NCBI GenBank assembly: GCA_019636285.1
Contig: JAHBXV010000048.1
Coordinates: forward strand, 1 to 42,033
Direction of reading: 5' to 3'
From: Planctomycetaceae bacterium
GTDB taxonomy: Bacteria; Planctomycetota; Planctomycetia; Planctomycetales; Planctomycetaceae
DNA: 42,033 nt
Both the position numbers and the translations under genes were made by a program. This document shows positions 34,365-42,033 of this stretch, piece by piece. Each line of letters begins with the position of its first letter. The stretch's first letter is position 1. The notes beneath the pieces were generated by a model. It saw nothing but the letters and a program-made list of their open reading frames with translations, searched no databases and was not told where the DNA came from.

Positions 34365-37300
34365 TCAGGATCGGGCGTCTCCCCAGCCTCCGCCGCCGGG
34401 AGTTTCAATCTGCAAGACATCGCCAGGGGCGACATCGATGGAGAATTTGCCGCCGAGGTCGATTTCGTCGGCCGTGCCCGCGCGGAGGACTGTGTTTCGC
34501 CCCAGTGCTCCCGGTTGTCCGCCATTCTGGCCGAACGGTGCATACGGCCCGCGACGTTCGGAGAGCATGGAGACTTTCAGGGGTTTCAAGAACTCGATTC
34601 TGCGAACCAGTCCGTCGCCCCCGCGATGTGTCCCCGCGCCGCCGGAACCGCGTCGAATGGCGAATTCATGAATGCGGACGGGATAGCGGCGTTCGATCAC
34701 TTCCGGATCGGTGAGGCGGGTGTTGGTCATGTGGGTGTGGACGGCGTCGGCGCCGTCGTGGTCGGATGTCGCGCCGCTGCCGCCGCAGATGGTTTCGTAG
34801 TAGCCGAAGGTTCCGTCGCCGAACGTCAGGTTATTCATCGTCCCTTGGCTGGCCGCCGCCAGGCGCAGCGCGCCGAGTAAGACATCGACCACGCGTTGCG
34901 AGGTTTCGACATTACCGCCGACCATAGCCGGGCAATCCGCCGGGTTCGCGGCTTCGGGAGGATTGAGCAGGCATTCAGGCAAAATAATCGTGACCGGATC
35001 GAGGACGCCGCTGTTGAGAGGGATGTCCTCCGCGATCAGGCAGCGAAAGACGTAGAGAACTGCCGCCGTGACGATTGCCCGGTTGGCATTCAAGTTGGTT
35101 GCCAGCACTGGGCCGGTGCCGGTGAAGTCGACGGTCGCCTCTTCGCCGCGAATGGTGATCGTCGCAGTAATCGGGCTGCCGTCGTCAAGATGATCGGTGA
35201 ACGTGTATTGGCCATCATTCATCGCGCTGAGCGCCAGACGCGTCTTGGCGGCTGCCGCCTGTTGGATGAACCCCATGTAGGCGACCACCACGTCGCGGCC
35301 CGAGCGACGAATCAATTCGCCCAGAAGCTGAGCCCCCATCGCATTCGACGCGACCTGGGCCGAGAGGTCGGCCAGATTGTCGGCGACGGAGCGAGATAGC
35401 CACGGACCCGATTCCAAGAGGTGCCGAAGTTCGGCTTCACGGGATTCGCCGTTCGCCACAAGGCGAAAATTGCGGATCAGCACCCCTTCTTCACCCAGGT
35501 TCTTCGAGAACGGCGGCATGCTGCCGGGGACAATGCCGCCGATCTCGGCGTGGTGGGCGCGGCTGGCGGTGAAGAACAGCAGTTGGCCGGTTTCATCGTG
35601 GACCGGCGTCACCACGGTTACGTCTGGCAGATGCGATCCGCCGCGATAGGGATCGTTCGTCACGAACACATCACCCGGCGCGAGGTCGGGATTGTCGGCG
35701 ATCACGCGGCGAACGGTCTCGCTCATCGCTCCCAGGTGAACGGGGATATGAGGAGCATTGACGACCAGCCCGCCCGCGGCATCGAAGACCGCGCAACTGA
35801 AATCGAGCCGCTCTTTGACGTTCGTGGAAATGCTGGTGTGTTGCAGCGTCAGCCCCATCTGCTCGGCGATCGACGCGAAGAGGTTGTTGAAGATCTCCAG
35901 CCGCACGGGATCGGGATGAGTCGAGGGTCGAGAGTCGGGCGGAGTCGAGAGTCGAGTGTCGAGAGTCGAGCCAAGACTTTTCTTCTCTCTCGACTCTCGA
36001 CCCTCGTCTCTCGACTCATCGCAATCGACCAGCACTTCTCCGCGTGCGAGGATGCGGGCCGTGCAACCGGGGGGAATGACGAGCGTTGATGTTGGCTCGC
36101 AAACGATCGCGGGGCCGTCGAATTCATCGCCGGCGTGCAGGAGTTCTCGCGGGTAGAGACCGGTTTCTAACGCCTGGCCCGCGAAGACCGTGGTGATGAC
36201 TCCTTCGGGCTGAGGACGCCGTGAAACGAGTTCTTCTTCTGATTCGACGGGATCGGGCATGCGGCCGATCACTTCCACGCGGACGGCGACAATCTCCAGC
36301 GGGCGGTTGCGATGGACATACCCGTATAATCGGCGGTGTTGCTCCGCGTACGCGGCTGCGTAGTCTCCATCGTCGGGATGTTCGACCGTGATGACTGACT
36401 CGACGCCTGCATACCTCAGATCGAGGGCGACACGTGGCGGTTCAATTTGATCGAGCGAAACACCTTCGGCAACGACTTCCTGTGTGGCTTCCTCGGTCAA
36501 ACGGGCGAGCAGCGGTTCAAGTTCGCTCAGCGTGTCCGGGATATAGGGCTTGAGAATGGCTTGTTCGCGGAAGCGGCGGACGTCGGCAAGTCCAATTCCG
36601 TAAGCACTCAACAAGCCGGCATGGGGGTGACTGAGCACCCGGCCGATTCCCAGTAATCGGGCCAGTTCACACGCGTGTTGCCCCCCTGCTCCGCCGAACG
36701 TGACCAGGACATGATCGGCCGGATCATATCCCTTGGCGACCGAAACCTTGCGTACGGCCCGGGCCATCGATTGATTGGCGATCTCGACATAACCCTCCGC
36801 CAACTCGACTGCCGTATAGTCGCGACCCAACGGGGAGCGTTGAATTTCGTCACAGAGCGCCTCCAACCGCCGTTCCACCGCGTCGCGATCGAGCGCGAAT
36901 GGAAATCGTTCTTCGGGTAAGCGCCCCAGGAAGAAATTGACGTCGGTGACAGTGAGCGGCCCACCTTTTCCATAACAGGCCGGGCCAGGATCGGCACCCG
37001 CGCTTTGGGGGCCGACGAACAGCTTCACGCCATCAAAGCCGCAGATGCTGCCCCCGCCGGCAGCGACAGTGTGAATCGAGAGCATCGGCGCAACAACCCG
37101 TACGCCTGCCTTCTGTGTCTCATATTCGTACTCGTAGCGCCCGCCGAAGCGGGCTACGTCGGTGCTCGTTCCCCCCATGTCGAAGCCGATCGACTGCGCG
37201 AATCCGGCGCGCGAGGCGACCCGCGAAAAGCCGATCACGCCGCCGGCTGGCCCCGACAGAATGCTGTCCTTCCCGACGAACCGATCGGCAGAGACCAATC

Positions 37301-38267
37301 CGCCGGCCGAGGTCATCAATCTCAGAGACGGCACGTTTGATTCGCCAGTAATTGATGTCGTCAACGAGGCCTGGAGCCGCGCGAGGTAGTCGCGCAGAAT
37401 CGGGTTGAGGTAGGCATTCATGACCGTCGTATCGCCGCGCGAAACGATCTTGATGAGCGGTGCTAACTGACTGGAGACGCTGATCTCCTGGAAGCCGAGA
37501 TCGCGGGCTACTTCAGCCACCAGGTCTTCGTGAGCGGGATTGCGGAAAGCGTGCAGAAGGCAGATGGCGATCGCCTCGCATCCGGCCTCGCGCAAATGGG
37601 CCAGGGCGGTTCGCACCTGGTCGCGGCTCGGCGCGCGGAGGATGCTGCCATCAGCTGCCAGCCGTTCGTCGATTTCGGCAACTTCGGTGAAGAGAGGCTC
37701 GGGCTTTTCGATCGCCAGATCGAACAGTCGCGGGCGATCTTGATTGGCAATTTTGAGCACATCGCCAAAACCCCGTGTGGTGACAAAGCCCGTTCTAGCC
37801 CCTCGTCGCGTGAGTAGCGCGTTGGTTCCCCGGGTGGTCCCCAGACGCGCCTGAATCGGCGGCAATGGCTCATCGGCTCGCAGCCGCAAGATGTTGCGAA
37901 TCGCCACGAGCGGCGCTTCATCGGTCGAAGAGAGTTCGTAACGGGCACCCAAGGCGAGGTCGCCAGGCAATTCGGGAGAAATGGTGATCGCGCCACGATC
38001 GCCCGCGCTGGACTCCACGACGTGCGTCGAGCGGATCGATCCGTCGGGAGCGAGCACGTTCAAACGGCAGCCGCGCCAACGATTGTCGGGCTCGCCGACT
38101 CGCGAAGAATCGGTGAATCGGGCTCTCGACTCGATGTGGTTGACGGTTCCCTTGGTCAAGCCGGAGCTGAGGACTTTGGCGGTCACCAACACGTTTTCGG
38201 GAGTGCGAGCGAGGCAATCGGTGAATGTTCCCCCAACGTCGATCCAGAATTCCCACGGCGTGGTCAT
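34365..38267 (-). CDS. Fused hydantoinase A/B (5-oxoprolinase-like) protein
   Basis: The 1300-residue protein joins both subunits of the ATP-dependent hydantoinase/oxoprolinase family, which hydrolyse cyclic amides such as 5-oxoproline. The HyuA half starts with the phosphate-binding [13 protein letters not shown] (residues 9-21) and contains [14 protein letters not shown] and [14 protein letters not shown]. The HyuB half begins near residue 790 ([20 protein letters not shown]) and includes [13 protein letters not shown] and the C-terminal [20 protein letters not shown]. Between them, residues 751-775 are encoded by a palindromic DNA element and form a charged linker. The start at 38267 has AGGA seven bases upstream; longer sequence to 38384 reads as non-coding. 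Substrate cannot be told from sequence. Confidence 0.9.
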   Translation of the reverse strand: MTTPWEFWIDVGGTFTDCLARTPENVLVTAKVLSSGLTKGTVNHIESRARFTDSSRVGEPDNRWRGCRLNVLAPDGSIRSTHVVESSAGDRGAITISPELPGDLALGARYELSSTDEAPLVAIRNILRLRADEPLPPIQARLGTTRGTNALLTRRGARTGFVTTRGFGDVLKIANQDRPRLFDLAIEKPEPLFTEVAEIDERLAADGSILRAPSRDQVRTALAHLREAGCEAIAICLLHAFRNPAHEDLVAEVARDLGFQEISVSSQLAPLIKIVSRGDTTVMNAYLNPILRDYLARLQASLTTSITGESNVPSLRLMTSAGGLVSADRFVGKDSILSGPAGGVIGFSRVASRAGFAQSIGFDMGGTSTDVARFGGRYEYEYETQKAGVRVVAPMLSIHTVAAGGGSICGFDGVKLFVGPQSAGADPGPACYGKGGPLTVTDVNFFLGRLPEERFPFALDRDAVERRLEALCDEIQRSPLGRDYTAVELAEGYVEIANQSMARAVRKVSVAKGYDPADHVLVTFGGAGGQHACELARLLGIGRVLSHPHAGLLSAYGIGLADVRRFREQAILKPYIPDTLSELEPLLARLTEEATQEVVAEGVSLDQIEPPRVALDLRYAGVESVITVEHPDDGDYAAAYAEQHRRLYGYVHRNRPLEIVAVRVEVIGRMPDPVESEEELVSRRPQPEGVITTVFAGQALETGLYPRELLHAGDEFDGPAIVCEPTSTLVIPPGCTARILARGEVLVDCDESRDEGRESREKKSLGSTLDTRLSTPPDSRPSTHPDPVRLEIFNNLFASIAEQMGLTLQHTSISTNVKERLDFSCAVFDAAGGLVVNAPHIPVHLGAMSETVRRVIADNPDLAPGDVFVTNDPYRGGSHLPDVTVVTPVHDETGQLLFFTASRAHHAEIGGIVPGSMPPFSKNLGEEGVLIRNFRLVANGESREAELRHLLESGPWLSRSVADNLADLSAQVASNAMGAQLLGELIRRSGRDVVVAYMGFIQQAAAAKTRLALSAMNDGQYTFTDHLDDGSPITATITIRGEEATVDFTGTGPVLATNLNANRAIVTAAVLYVFRCLIAEDIPLNSGVLDPVTIILPECLLNPPEAANPADCPAMVGGNVETSQRVVDVLLGALRLAAASQGTMNNLTFGDGTFGYYETICGGSGATSDHDGADAVHTHMTNTRLTDPEVIERRYPVRIHEFAIRRGSGGAGTHRGGDGLVRRIEFLKPLKVSMLSERRGPYAPFGQNGGQPGALGRNTVLRAGTADEIDLGGKFSIDVAPGDVLQIETPGGGGWGDARS
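35942..36017. repeat. Translated palindromic element inside the hydantoinase gene
   Basis: Arms at 35942-35970 and 35989-36017 are nearly perfect reverse complements over 29 bases (GAGTCGAGAGTCGAG type) around an 18-base loop. Another unit of the same motif precedes it at 35919. It lies in frame in the linker between the HyuA and HyuB halves, adding about 25 residues rich in Ser, Arg and Glu. Confidence 0.85.
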
Positions 38268-38422
38268 GACCAATCCTGATGTCGCGGACCGTTCCGATGG
38301 TCCCCTTATGGCGATGTTCTCGCGCCGCTTTCGGCGGCGATGCGCGGTTGTATCAAACGCTGGCGCGATTGACAGGGGGTGCATCTCTCGGGAAGGTACG
38401 GGAAACCCATGAAAGGATTCCG

Positions 38423-39658
38423 ATGCGTTTCCCGCTCCCTCTCCTCATCCTGCTCGCCCTAGCCGCCTCGCTTCAAGCCGACAGTCCCGATTCCGCGAAC
38501 GAAGAGCCGCTACGTGTGGCCGGGCTTGTGACGCTGTATCGTCAGAACTCTCACGCCGACGTCATCCTGAGCCGTATTCTGAAGACCGAAACGCTGGATG
38601 GACAGGGACGACGTCCCAACTTGAAGCTGGTGTCCCTCTATGTGGACCAGGTGCAGGAGAACGACCTGTCCCGCTCACTCGCGGACGAATACGGGATACG
38701 GCTGTTTTCGACGCCAGGGGAGGCGCTCACGCTCGGGACGGGAAAACTCGCCGTCGATGGCGTGTTTCTGATCGCCGAGCATGGAGACTACCCGACCTCG
38801 CGAACGGGACAAACGGTCTATCCCAAGCGGCGGCTGTTCACGGCGGTGACCGATGTCTTCCGGGAGAGCGGCCGCGCGGTTCCCGTCTTTCATGACAAAC
38901 ATCTGGCCGATACCACGGCCGATGCCCTATGGTACTTTCAGACGGCCGAGGAACTGAAGGTTCCGCTGATGGCGGGGACGTCGATCACCGGCACCTGGCG
39001 CGAACCGCCGATTGATGTTGAGCGAGATAGTGAACTGACCGGGCTGGTCGTGCTTTCCTACGGGCCGCTCGATGCCTATGGGTTCCATGCGCTGGAACTG
39101 TTGCAGACGCTCGCGGAACGGCGGCACGGGGGCGAAACCGGCGTCGCGTCAGTCCGCTCGCTGACGGGTGATGCCGTGTGGAACGCAATTCAGAGCGATC
39201 TGATTCCCGCCCGGTTGGTGGAGGCGGCGCTTATTCGGCAGCGCCATGCGAAGACGACAAGCGCCAGCGACCTGGCTCGATTCGTGCGCGAGCCCGTGGC
39301 CTTTCAGGTTCGTTATCGCGACGGCTTGCAGGCCAGTGTGCTGACGTTGAACGGAGCGATCGCGGACTGGTCGGCTGCGTGGTCGGCGCGCGAGGACTCT
39401 CAACCGCAAAGCTTCCGGGTCGATTTGCAGGACGAGTCGCCCTACATGCACTTCGGCCACCTGTTACGCCGCATCGAACCGTTTTTGCAAACGGGCGAGC
39501 CCTCCTGGCCGGTTGACCGGACGCTTTTCAGCAGCATTCTGCTCGATGCCGCGCTGACGTCGCGGGCCGATGGCGGACGGACGGTTGAGACGCCGGAACT
39601 CGTGCGGTCGTATCGCACCACCTGGCAGTGGCGGCAACCGGATGATGTTGGACGTTGA
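38423..39658 (+). CDS. Secreted protein of unknown function
   Basis: The 411-residue product begins with a short signal peptide (RFPLPLLILLALAASLQA, cleavage near ADSP). The start at 38423 has AAAGGA six bases upstream; in-frame sequence back to 38279 lacks support. The mature protein contains VAGLVTLYRQNSHADVILSR, then GVFLIAEHGDYPTSRTGQT and PVFHDKHLADT, and a later DLQDESPYMHFGHLLRRIEP. The early part recalls an alpha/beta Rossmann-type domain, but no cofactor motif is clear and I assign no family. It is divergent from the hydantoinase gene and convergent with the PHP gene, with a composite hairpin repeat at its 3' end. Confidence 0.82.
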   Translation: MRFPLPLLILLALAASLQADSPDSANEEPLRVAGLVTLYRQNSHADVILSRILKTETLDGQGRRPNLKLVSLYVDQVQENDLSRSLADEYGIRLFSTPGEALTLGTGKLAVDGVFLIAEHGDYPTSRTGQTVYPKRRLFTAVTDVFRESGRAVPVFHDKHLADTTADALWYFQTAEELKVPLMAGTSITGTWREPPIDVERDSELTGLVVLSYGPLDAYGFHALELLQTLAERRHGGETGVASVRSLTGDAVWNAIQSDLIPARLVEAALIRQRHAKTTSASDLARFVREPVAFQVRYRDGLQASVLTLNGAIADWSAAWSAREDSQPQSFRVDLQDESPYMHFGHLLRRIEPFLQTGEPSWPVDRTLFSSILLDAALTSRADGGRTVETPELVRSYRTTWQWRQPDDVGR

Positions 39659-39660
39659 CG

Positions 39661-39735
39661 TGAAAAGCCGCCGACGCTGTCGGCGGGAATTTCCTAAATG
39701 AAGAGAAGACCGCCGACAGCGTCGGCGGCTTTTCA
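39661..39735. repeat. Composite inverted pair of TGAAAAGCC/GAAGAC hairpins between convergent genes
   Basis: The left unit TGAAAAGCCGCCGACGC is oriented opposite to the right unit, GAAGACCGCCGACAGCG with TCGGCGGCTTTTCA, and the two are separated by about 12 bases. The arrangement and sequence nearly repeat those at 30120-30193. It lies three bases after the stop of the 38423 gene and eleven before the end of the PHP gene, so a bidirectional terminator role is likely. Confidence 0.85.
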
Positions 39736-39745
39736 TGGAGAGAAA

Positions 39746-41098
39746 TTACTTCGCCGGGCGGACGGGTTGGGTCCAGGCGTTTTCGAAGTCCCCCATTTCC
39801 GAGGGATTGGGGTGCGGTCGCGAGGAGACGACTTTGCAACGGACGTAAAGTTCGTTCCCCTTCATCCGATAGGTGGCCGATTCGCCAGTGCTCGATTGAA
39901 ACACGGCACCCACGTCCTTGGAGTAGCGGCGAGTGACCGGCAGTTCGGCCCCTTGCTCATCGCGAACCGGCTCGCTGGAACGGTCGAAGTCTTCGCGGGT
40001 GCCGATGAAGTCAATCCGATAGGTGACCCCTTCGTCCGGACGGACAGCGACGGTCAGGTCGCGACCATCGAAGCTGACCCGGTCGAGCGTGACGCCGCTG
40101 CTGGCATAGAATTGGCCGGCTTCCATCGCCGTGATAAGCGATTCGACACTGAGATCGGAGGCGAGGACCATGACCCAGGCGCGTCCGGGTTCGCTGGCGC
40201 GGCTCGGAATGTTGTGATAGTTGTGCCCGTCGTCGGTTCCCAGACCGTACATCAGCGGCAGGTCGGTCTCGGTGAGACGCCGCGAATTGATGATGTCCCA
40301 GATCGCTTCCGTCCCGGCATGCACATGGTCGCCGTGGTTGTGAACGCCCGGGTGACCGTTGTAGACCTCGAAGAAGTTCTCGCCGCGAACCGGGAAAATG
40401 TCTTCGGCGGTCACCCCCCATTGAAAATTGGGGTGGTTGAGATGCACGAGAATCGGTGTGTTTTCGCGTTCCCGCTGGGCAATGACCGCGTTGACGTTGT
40501 TCTGGATGGCTTCCGTGACGCTGTTCCCGCCAAGCGGGGGAATGGCCGTTTGAATGTTGCTGGCGTTGAGGTGAATCGGCGACTTGCCGAACCTGTCGGA
40601 GATTTCTTCACCCTGGATCAGCAGGAACTTGTCCGGAACACCCACCTTTTCGACGACTTCCGGGAACATTCGCAGCCTGACTTGCTGCTTTCCGTCAACC
40701 GTGCGTTCGTCGATCCAGTCGGGAAATTGCTGCTTGAGCTTGTCGTAGGCCTTCTGGCCTCCCTTGGTCTTTTCGACGTCGACCCAGCGTTCGCTACGAG
40801 CCAGGACATTGTGATCCGTGAAGACGAGAAAGTCGTATTTCTTTTCGCGATACCAAAGTGCAATGTTTTCGAGGTAGTCGTCGCCGTCGCTCCAGTGGGA
40901 GTGGGTATGCATATTCCCCTTGAACCACTTGAGACCCTCGCCGGCGGCGAGAACACGAGTCGGTTGGATGGGAACGGGATGGGTGCCAACAAAACTGCTG
41001 AGTGCGAATCCCAGGACTCCCAGAACGAGGACTCCGCCCAAGGCTGACGGCCAGGGAGCGCGCTGATGTGTCGTTTCACGCTGTTGCTCGGTGGTCAT
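39746..41098 (-). CDS. Membrane-anchored PHP-type metal-dependent phosphoesterase-like protein
   Basis: The 450-residue product has an N-terminal membrane anchor (about residues 18-38, SALGGVLVLGVLGFALSSFV) and then a PHP-like domain. The metal-binding start is GNMHTHSHWSDGDDY (residues 61-75), followed by DFLVFTDHNVLARSE, and histidines further on (ILVHLNHPNFQWG, HPGVHNHGDHVHAG, YGLGTDDGHNYH). Such domains usually bind two or three metal ions and cleave phosphoesters; the actual substrate is unknown. The C-terminal 130 residues look like beta-rich domains. The start at 41098 has GAGGATC about eight bases upstream. It is divergent from the Bax inhibitor gene. Confidence 0.88.
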   Translation of the reverse strand: MTTEQQRETTHQRAPWPSALGGVLVLGVLGFALSSFVGTHPVPIQPTRVLAAGEGLKWFKGNMHTHSHWSDGDDYLENIALWYREKKYDFLVFTDHNVLARSERWVDVEKTKGGQKAYDKLKQQFPDWIDERTVDGKQQVRLRMFPEVVEKVGVPDKFLLIQGEEISDRFGKSPIHLNASNIQTAIPPLGGNSVTEAIQNNVNAVIAQRERENTPILVHLNHPNFQWGVTAEDIFPVRGENFFEVYNGHPGVHNHGDHVHAGTEAIWDIINSRRLTETDLPLMYGLGTDDGHNYHNIPSRASEPGRAWVMVLASDLSVESLITAMEAGQFYASSGVTLDRVSFDGRDLTVAVRPDEGVTYRIDFIGTREDFDRSSEPVRDEQGAELPVTRRYSKDVGAVFQSSTGESATYRMKGNELYVRCKVVSSRPHPNPSEMGDFENAWTQPVRPAK

Positions 41099-41139
41099 TA
41101 CGTGATCCTCGGTTGCGGAAATCCCGATAGAAACCTGTC

Positions 41140-41168
41140 GCGACAATTCGACCGGTCGAGAGTATAAT
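41140..41168 (+). promoter_or_regulatory. Candidate sigma-70-type promoter for the Bax inhibitor-1 gene
   Basis: GCGACA at 41140-41145 and a perfect TATAAT at 41163-41168 are separated by 17 bases, and the gene's ATG is 51 bases downstream. The -35 hexamer matches consensus at four of six positions. Whether planctomycete housekeeping sigma uses this spacing is assumed. Confidence 0.5.
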
Positions 41169-41219
41169 CCGACGCTGATCGGTCTGTCGCGATGCGGCCA
41201 CAATTCTCAAGGAAAACTC

Positions 41220-41978
41220 ATGCGATCCGGCAATCCTGTCTTGAACGACGATGCCTTCCGCGGTTACACGATGGACGACGCGGCAGCCGCGTCGTCGGCG
41301 ATGACGATTCAGGGGACCGCGTTCAAAACGCTCATTCTGCTGGGCCTGTGCGTCGGGACCGCCTCGTTCACCTGGTCGATGGTTCTGACGCAGCAAAACG
41401 TCGGAGCCGCGATGCCGTGGATGATTGGCGGCGTGGTGGTCGGCCTGATTTCGGCGCTGGTTGTCTCGTTCAAGCCGACGACCGCCCCTTATGGAGCCCC
41501 GATCTACGCCTTGGCCCAGGGGTTGTTCCTGGGGGGGATCTCCGCACTGTTTGAAGCGACCCAGTACAACGGGATTGTCTTGCAGGCGGTCGCGGCGACG
41601 TTTGGGACCATGTTCGCGCTGCTCATGGCCTACCAGACCGGAATCATTCGCGCGACCGAGAACTTCAAGCTGGGAGTGTTCGCCGCGACGGGCGGCATAG
41701 CCGTCGTCTACCTGGTGTCGATGGTCGGGCAAATGTTCTTCAGCGCTCCGATTCCCTACATCCACGAAAGCGGCTGGATCGGGATTGGCTTCAGCGTGTT
41801 CGTGGTGATTATTGCGGCGCTGAACCTGGTCCTCGACTTCGATTTCATTGAAAACGCCTCCGCCCAGCGCGTGCCGAAGTACTACGAATGGTACGGGGCC
41901 TTTGGCCTGATGGTCACGCTGGTCTGGCTGTACCTCGAAATTCTCCGCCTGCTGGCCAAGCTGAACAGCCGCGACTAG
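41220..41978 (+). CDS. Bax inhibitor-1/YccA-family membrane protein
   Basis: The 252-residue protein has seven predicted membrane helices, as is normal for bacterial Bax inhibitor-1 (YccA/YbhL-like) proteins. A short cytoplasmic N-terminus (NDDAFRGYTMDDAA) leads to helices including TLILLGLCVGTASFTWSMVL and ALAQGLFLGGISALFEATQY. The conserved C-terminal block is ALNLVLDFDFIENASAQRVP, then YYEWYGAFGLMVTLVWLYLE, with the Asp residues typical of the family's calcium/pH-sensing site. AAGGAA lies six bases before the ATG. The role in bacteria is not settled; E. coli YccA restrains FtsH. A repeat copy follows the stop. Confidence 0.94.
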   Translation: MRSGNPVLNDDAFRGYTMDDAAAASSAMTIQGTAFKTLILLGLCVGTASFTWSMVLTQQNVGAAMPWMIGGVVVGLISALVVSFKPTTAPYGAPIYALAQGLFLGGISALFEATQYNGIVLQAVAATFGTMFALLMAYQTGIIRATENFKLGVFAATGGIAVVYLVSMVGQMFFSAPIPYIHESGWIGIGFSVFVVIIAALNLVLDFDFIENASAQRVPKYYEWYGAFGLMVTLVWLYLEILRLLAKLNSRD

Positions 41979-41986
41979 AGCTTAGT

Positions 41987-42026
41987 CACGGCTTCCTGTT
42001 CGTGTGCCACTGGCTCTGCCAGTGCA
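41987..42026. repeat. Copy of the GTGCCACTGGCTC palindromic repeat
   Basis: The plus strand reads CACGGCTTCCTGTTCG, TGTGCCACTGGCTC and TGCCAGTGC; CACTGGC pairs with GCCAGTG. It begins nine bases after the Bax inhibitor-1 stop and may assist termination. It matches the other copies over about 40 bases, more than the hairpin alone. Confidence 0.7.
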
Positions 42027-42033
42027 TCTTGTT

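Overview
The window looks like a chromosomal segment from a planctomycete. Three things point there: a DUF1559-type protein with a prepilin-like N-terminus (18866-19753), an FwdB/FhcB-like subunit of tetrahydromethanopterin-linked C1 metabolism (473-1747), and many secreted or membrane proteins of no recognised family. GC-rich DNA and several families of short intergenic palindromes fit as well. I saw no rRNA, tRNA, CRISPR array, integrase or insertion sequence. The species cannot be named from the sequence.

Layout. 1-6660: a partial gene, the FhcB-like subunit, a tRNA-dihydrouridine synthase, a 29-residue basic peptide gene with a textbook terminator, and a large SWIM/SNF2 helicase. 7166-9076: a secreted protein of unknown function, closed by a perfect 25-bp inverted repeat that probably ends transcription from both sides. 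9184-15692: a chaperone block read on the minus strand as groL2, groS, groL1, dnaJ, grpE, then two small zinc-ribbon proteins (FmdB-type and YacG). 16141-18645: an RluA-type pseudouridine synthase and soluble transhydrogenase. 18866-24205: mostly exported or membrane proteins, including two paralogous single-span proteins next to a small secreted protein, and DUF4870 and DUF1326 proteins. 24402-28397: a three-subunit molybdenum hydroxylase with a Tat signal on its iron-sulfur subunit and a translationally coupled 70-residue Cys-containing protein. 28747-30733: a DUF1445 hydro-lyase-like protein, a MOSC protein and a cyclophilin. 30759-32990: an operon of three polytopic membrane proteins. 32925-34262: two tandem Uma2-family genes. 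34365-41978: a fused hydantoinase/oxoprolinase, a secreted protein, a PHP-type phosphoesterase and a Bax inhibitor-1 family protein.

The most distinctive feature is non-coding. A family of hairpins (flanks TGAAAAGCC and GAAGAC) occurs at 1760, 30120, 30161, 32883, 33586, 34277, 39661 and 39699. The stems differ between copies but stay paired, so the hairpin itself appears to be kept. Two sites are composite inverted pairs lying exactly between convergent genes. Other copies supply stop codons to neighbouring genes, extend one protein, and flank the two Uma2 duplicates, whose ends are nearly identical while their middles differ. A second family (core GTGCCACTGGCTC) sits near four gene ends, and an unrelated palindrome is translated in frame inside the linker of the hydantoinase fusion. 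No complete new system such as a defence or biosynthetic locus can be asserted. The best leads are the hairpin family, the mosaic Uma2 pair, the three-gene membrane operon, and the small coupled proteins.
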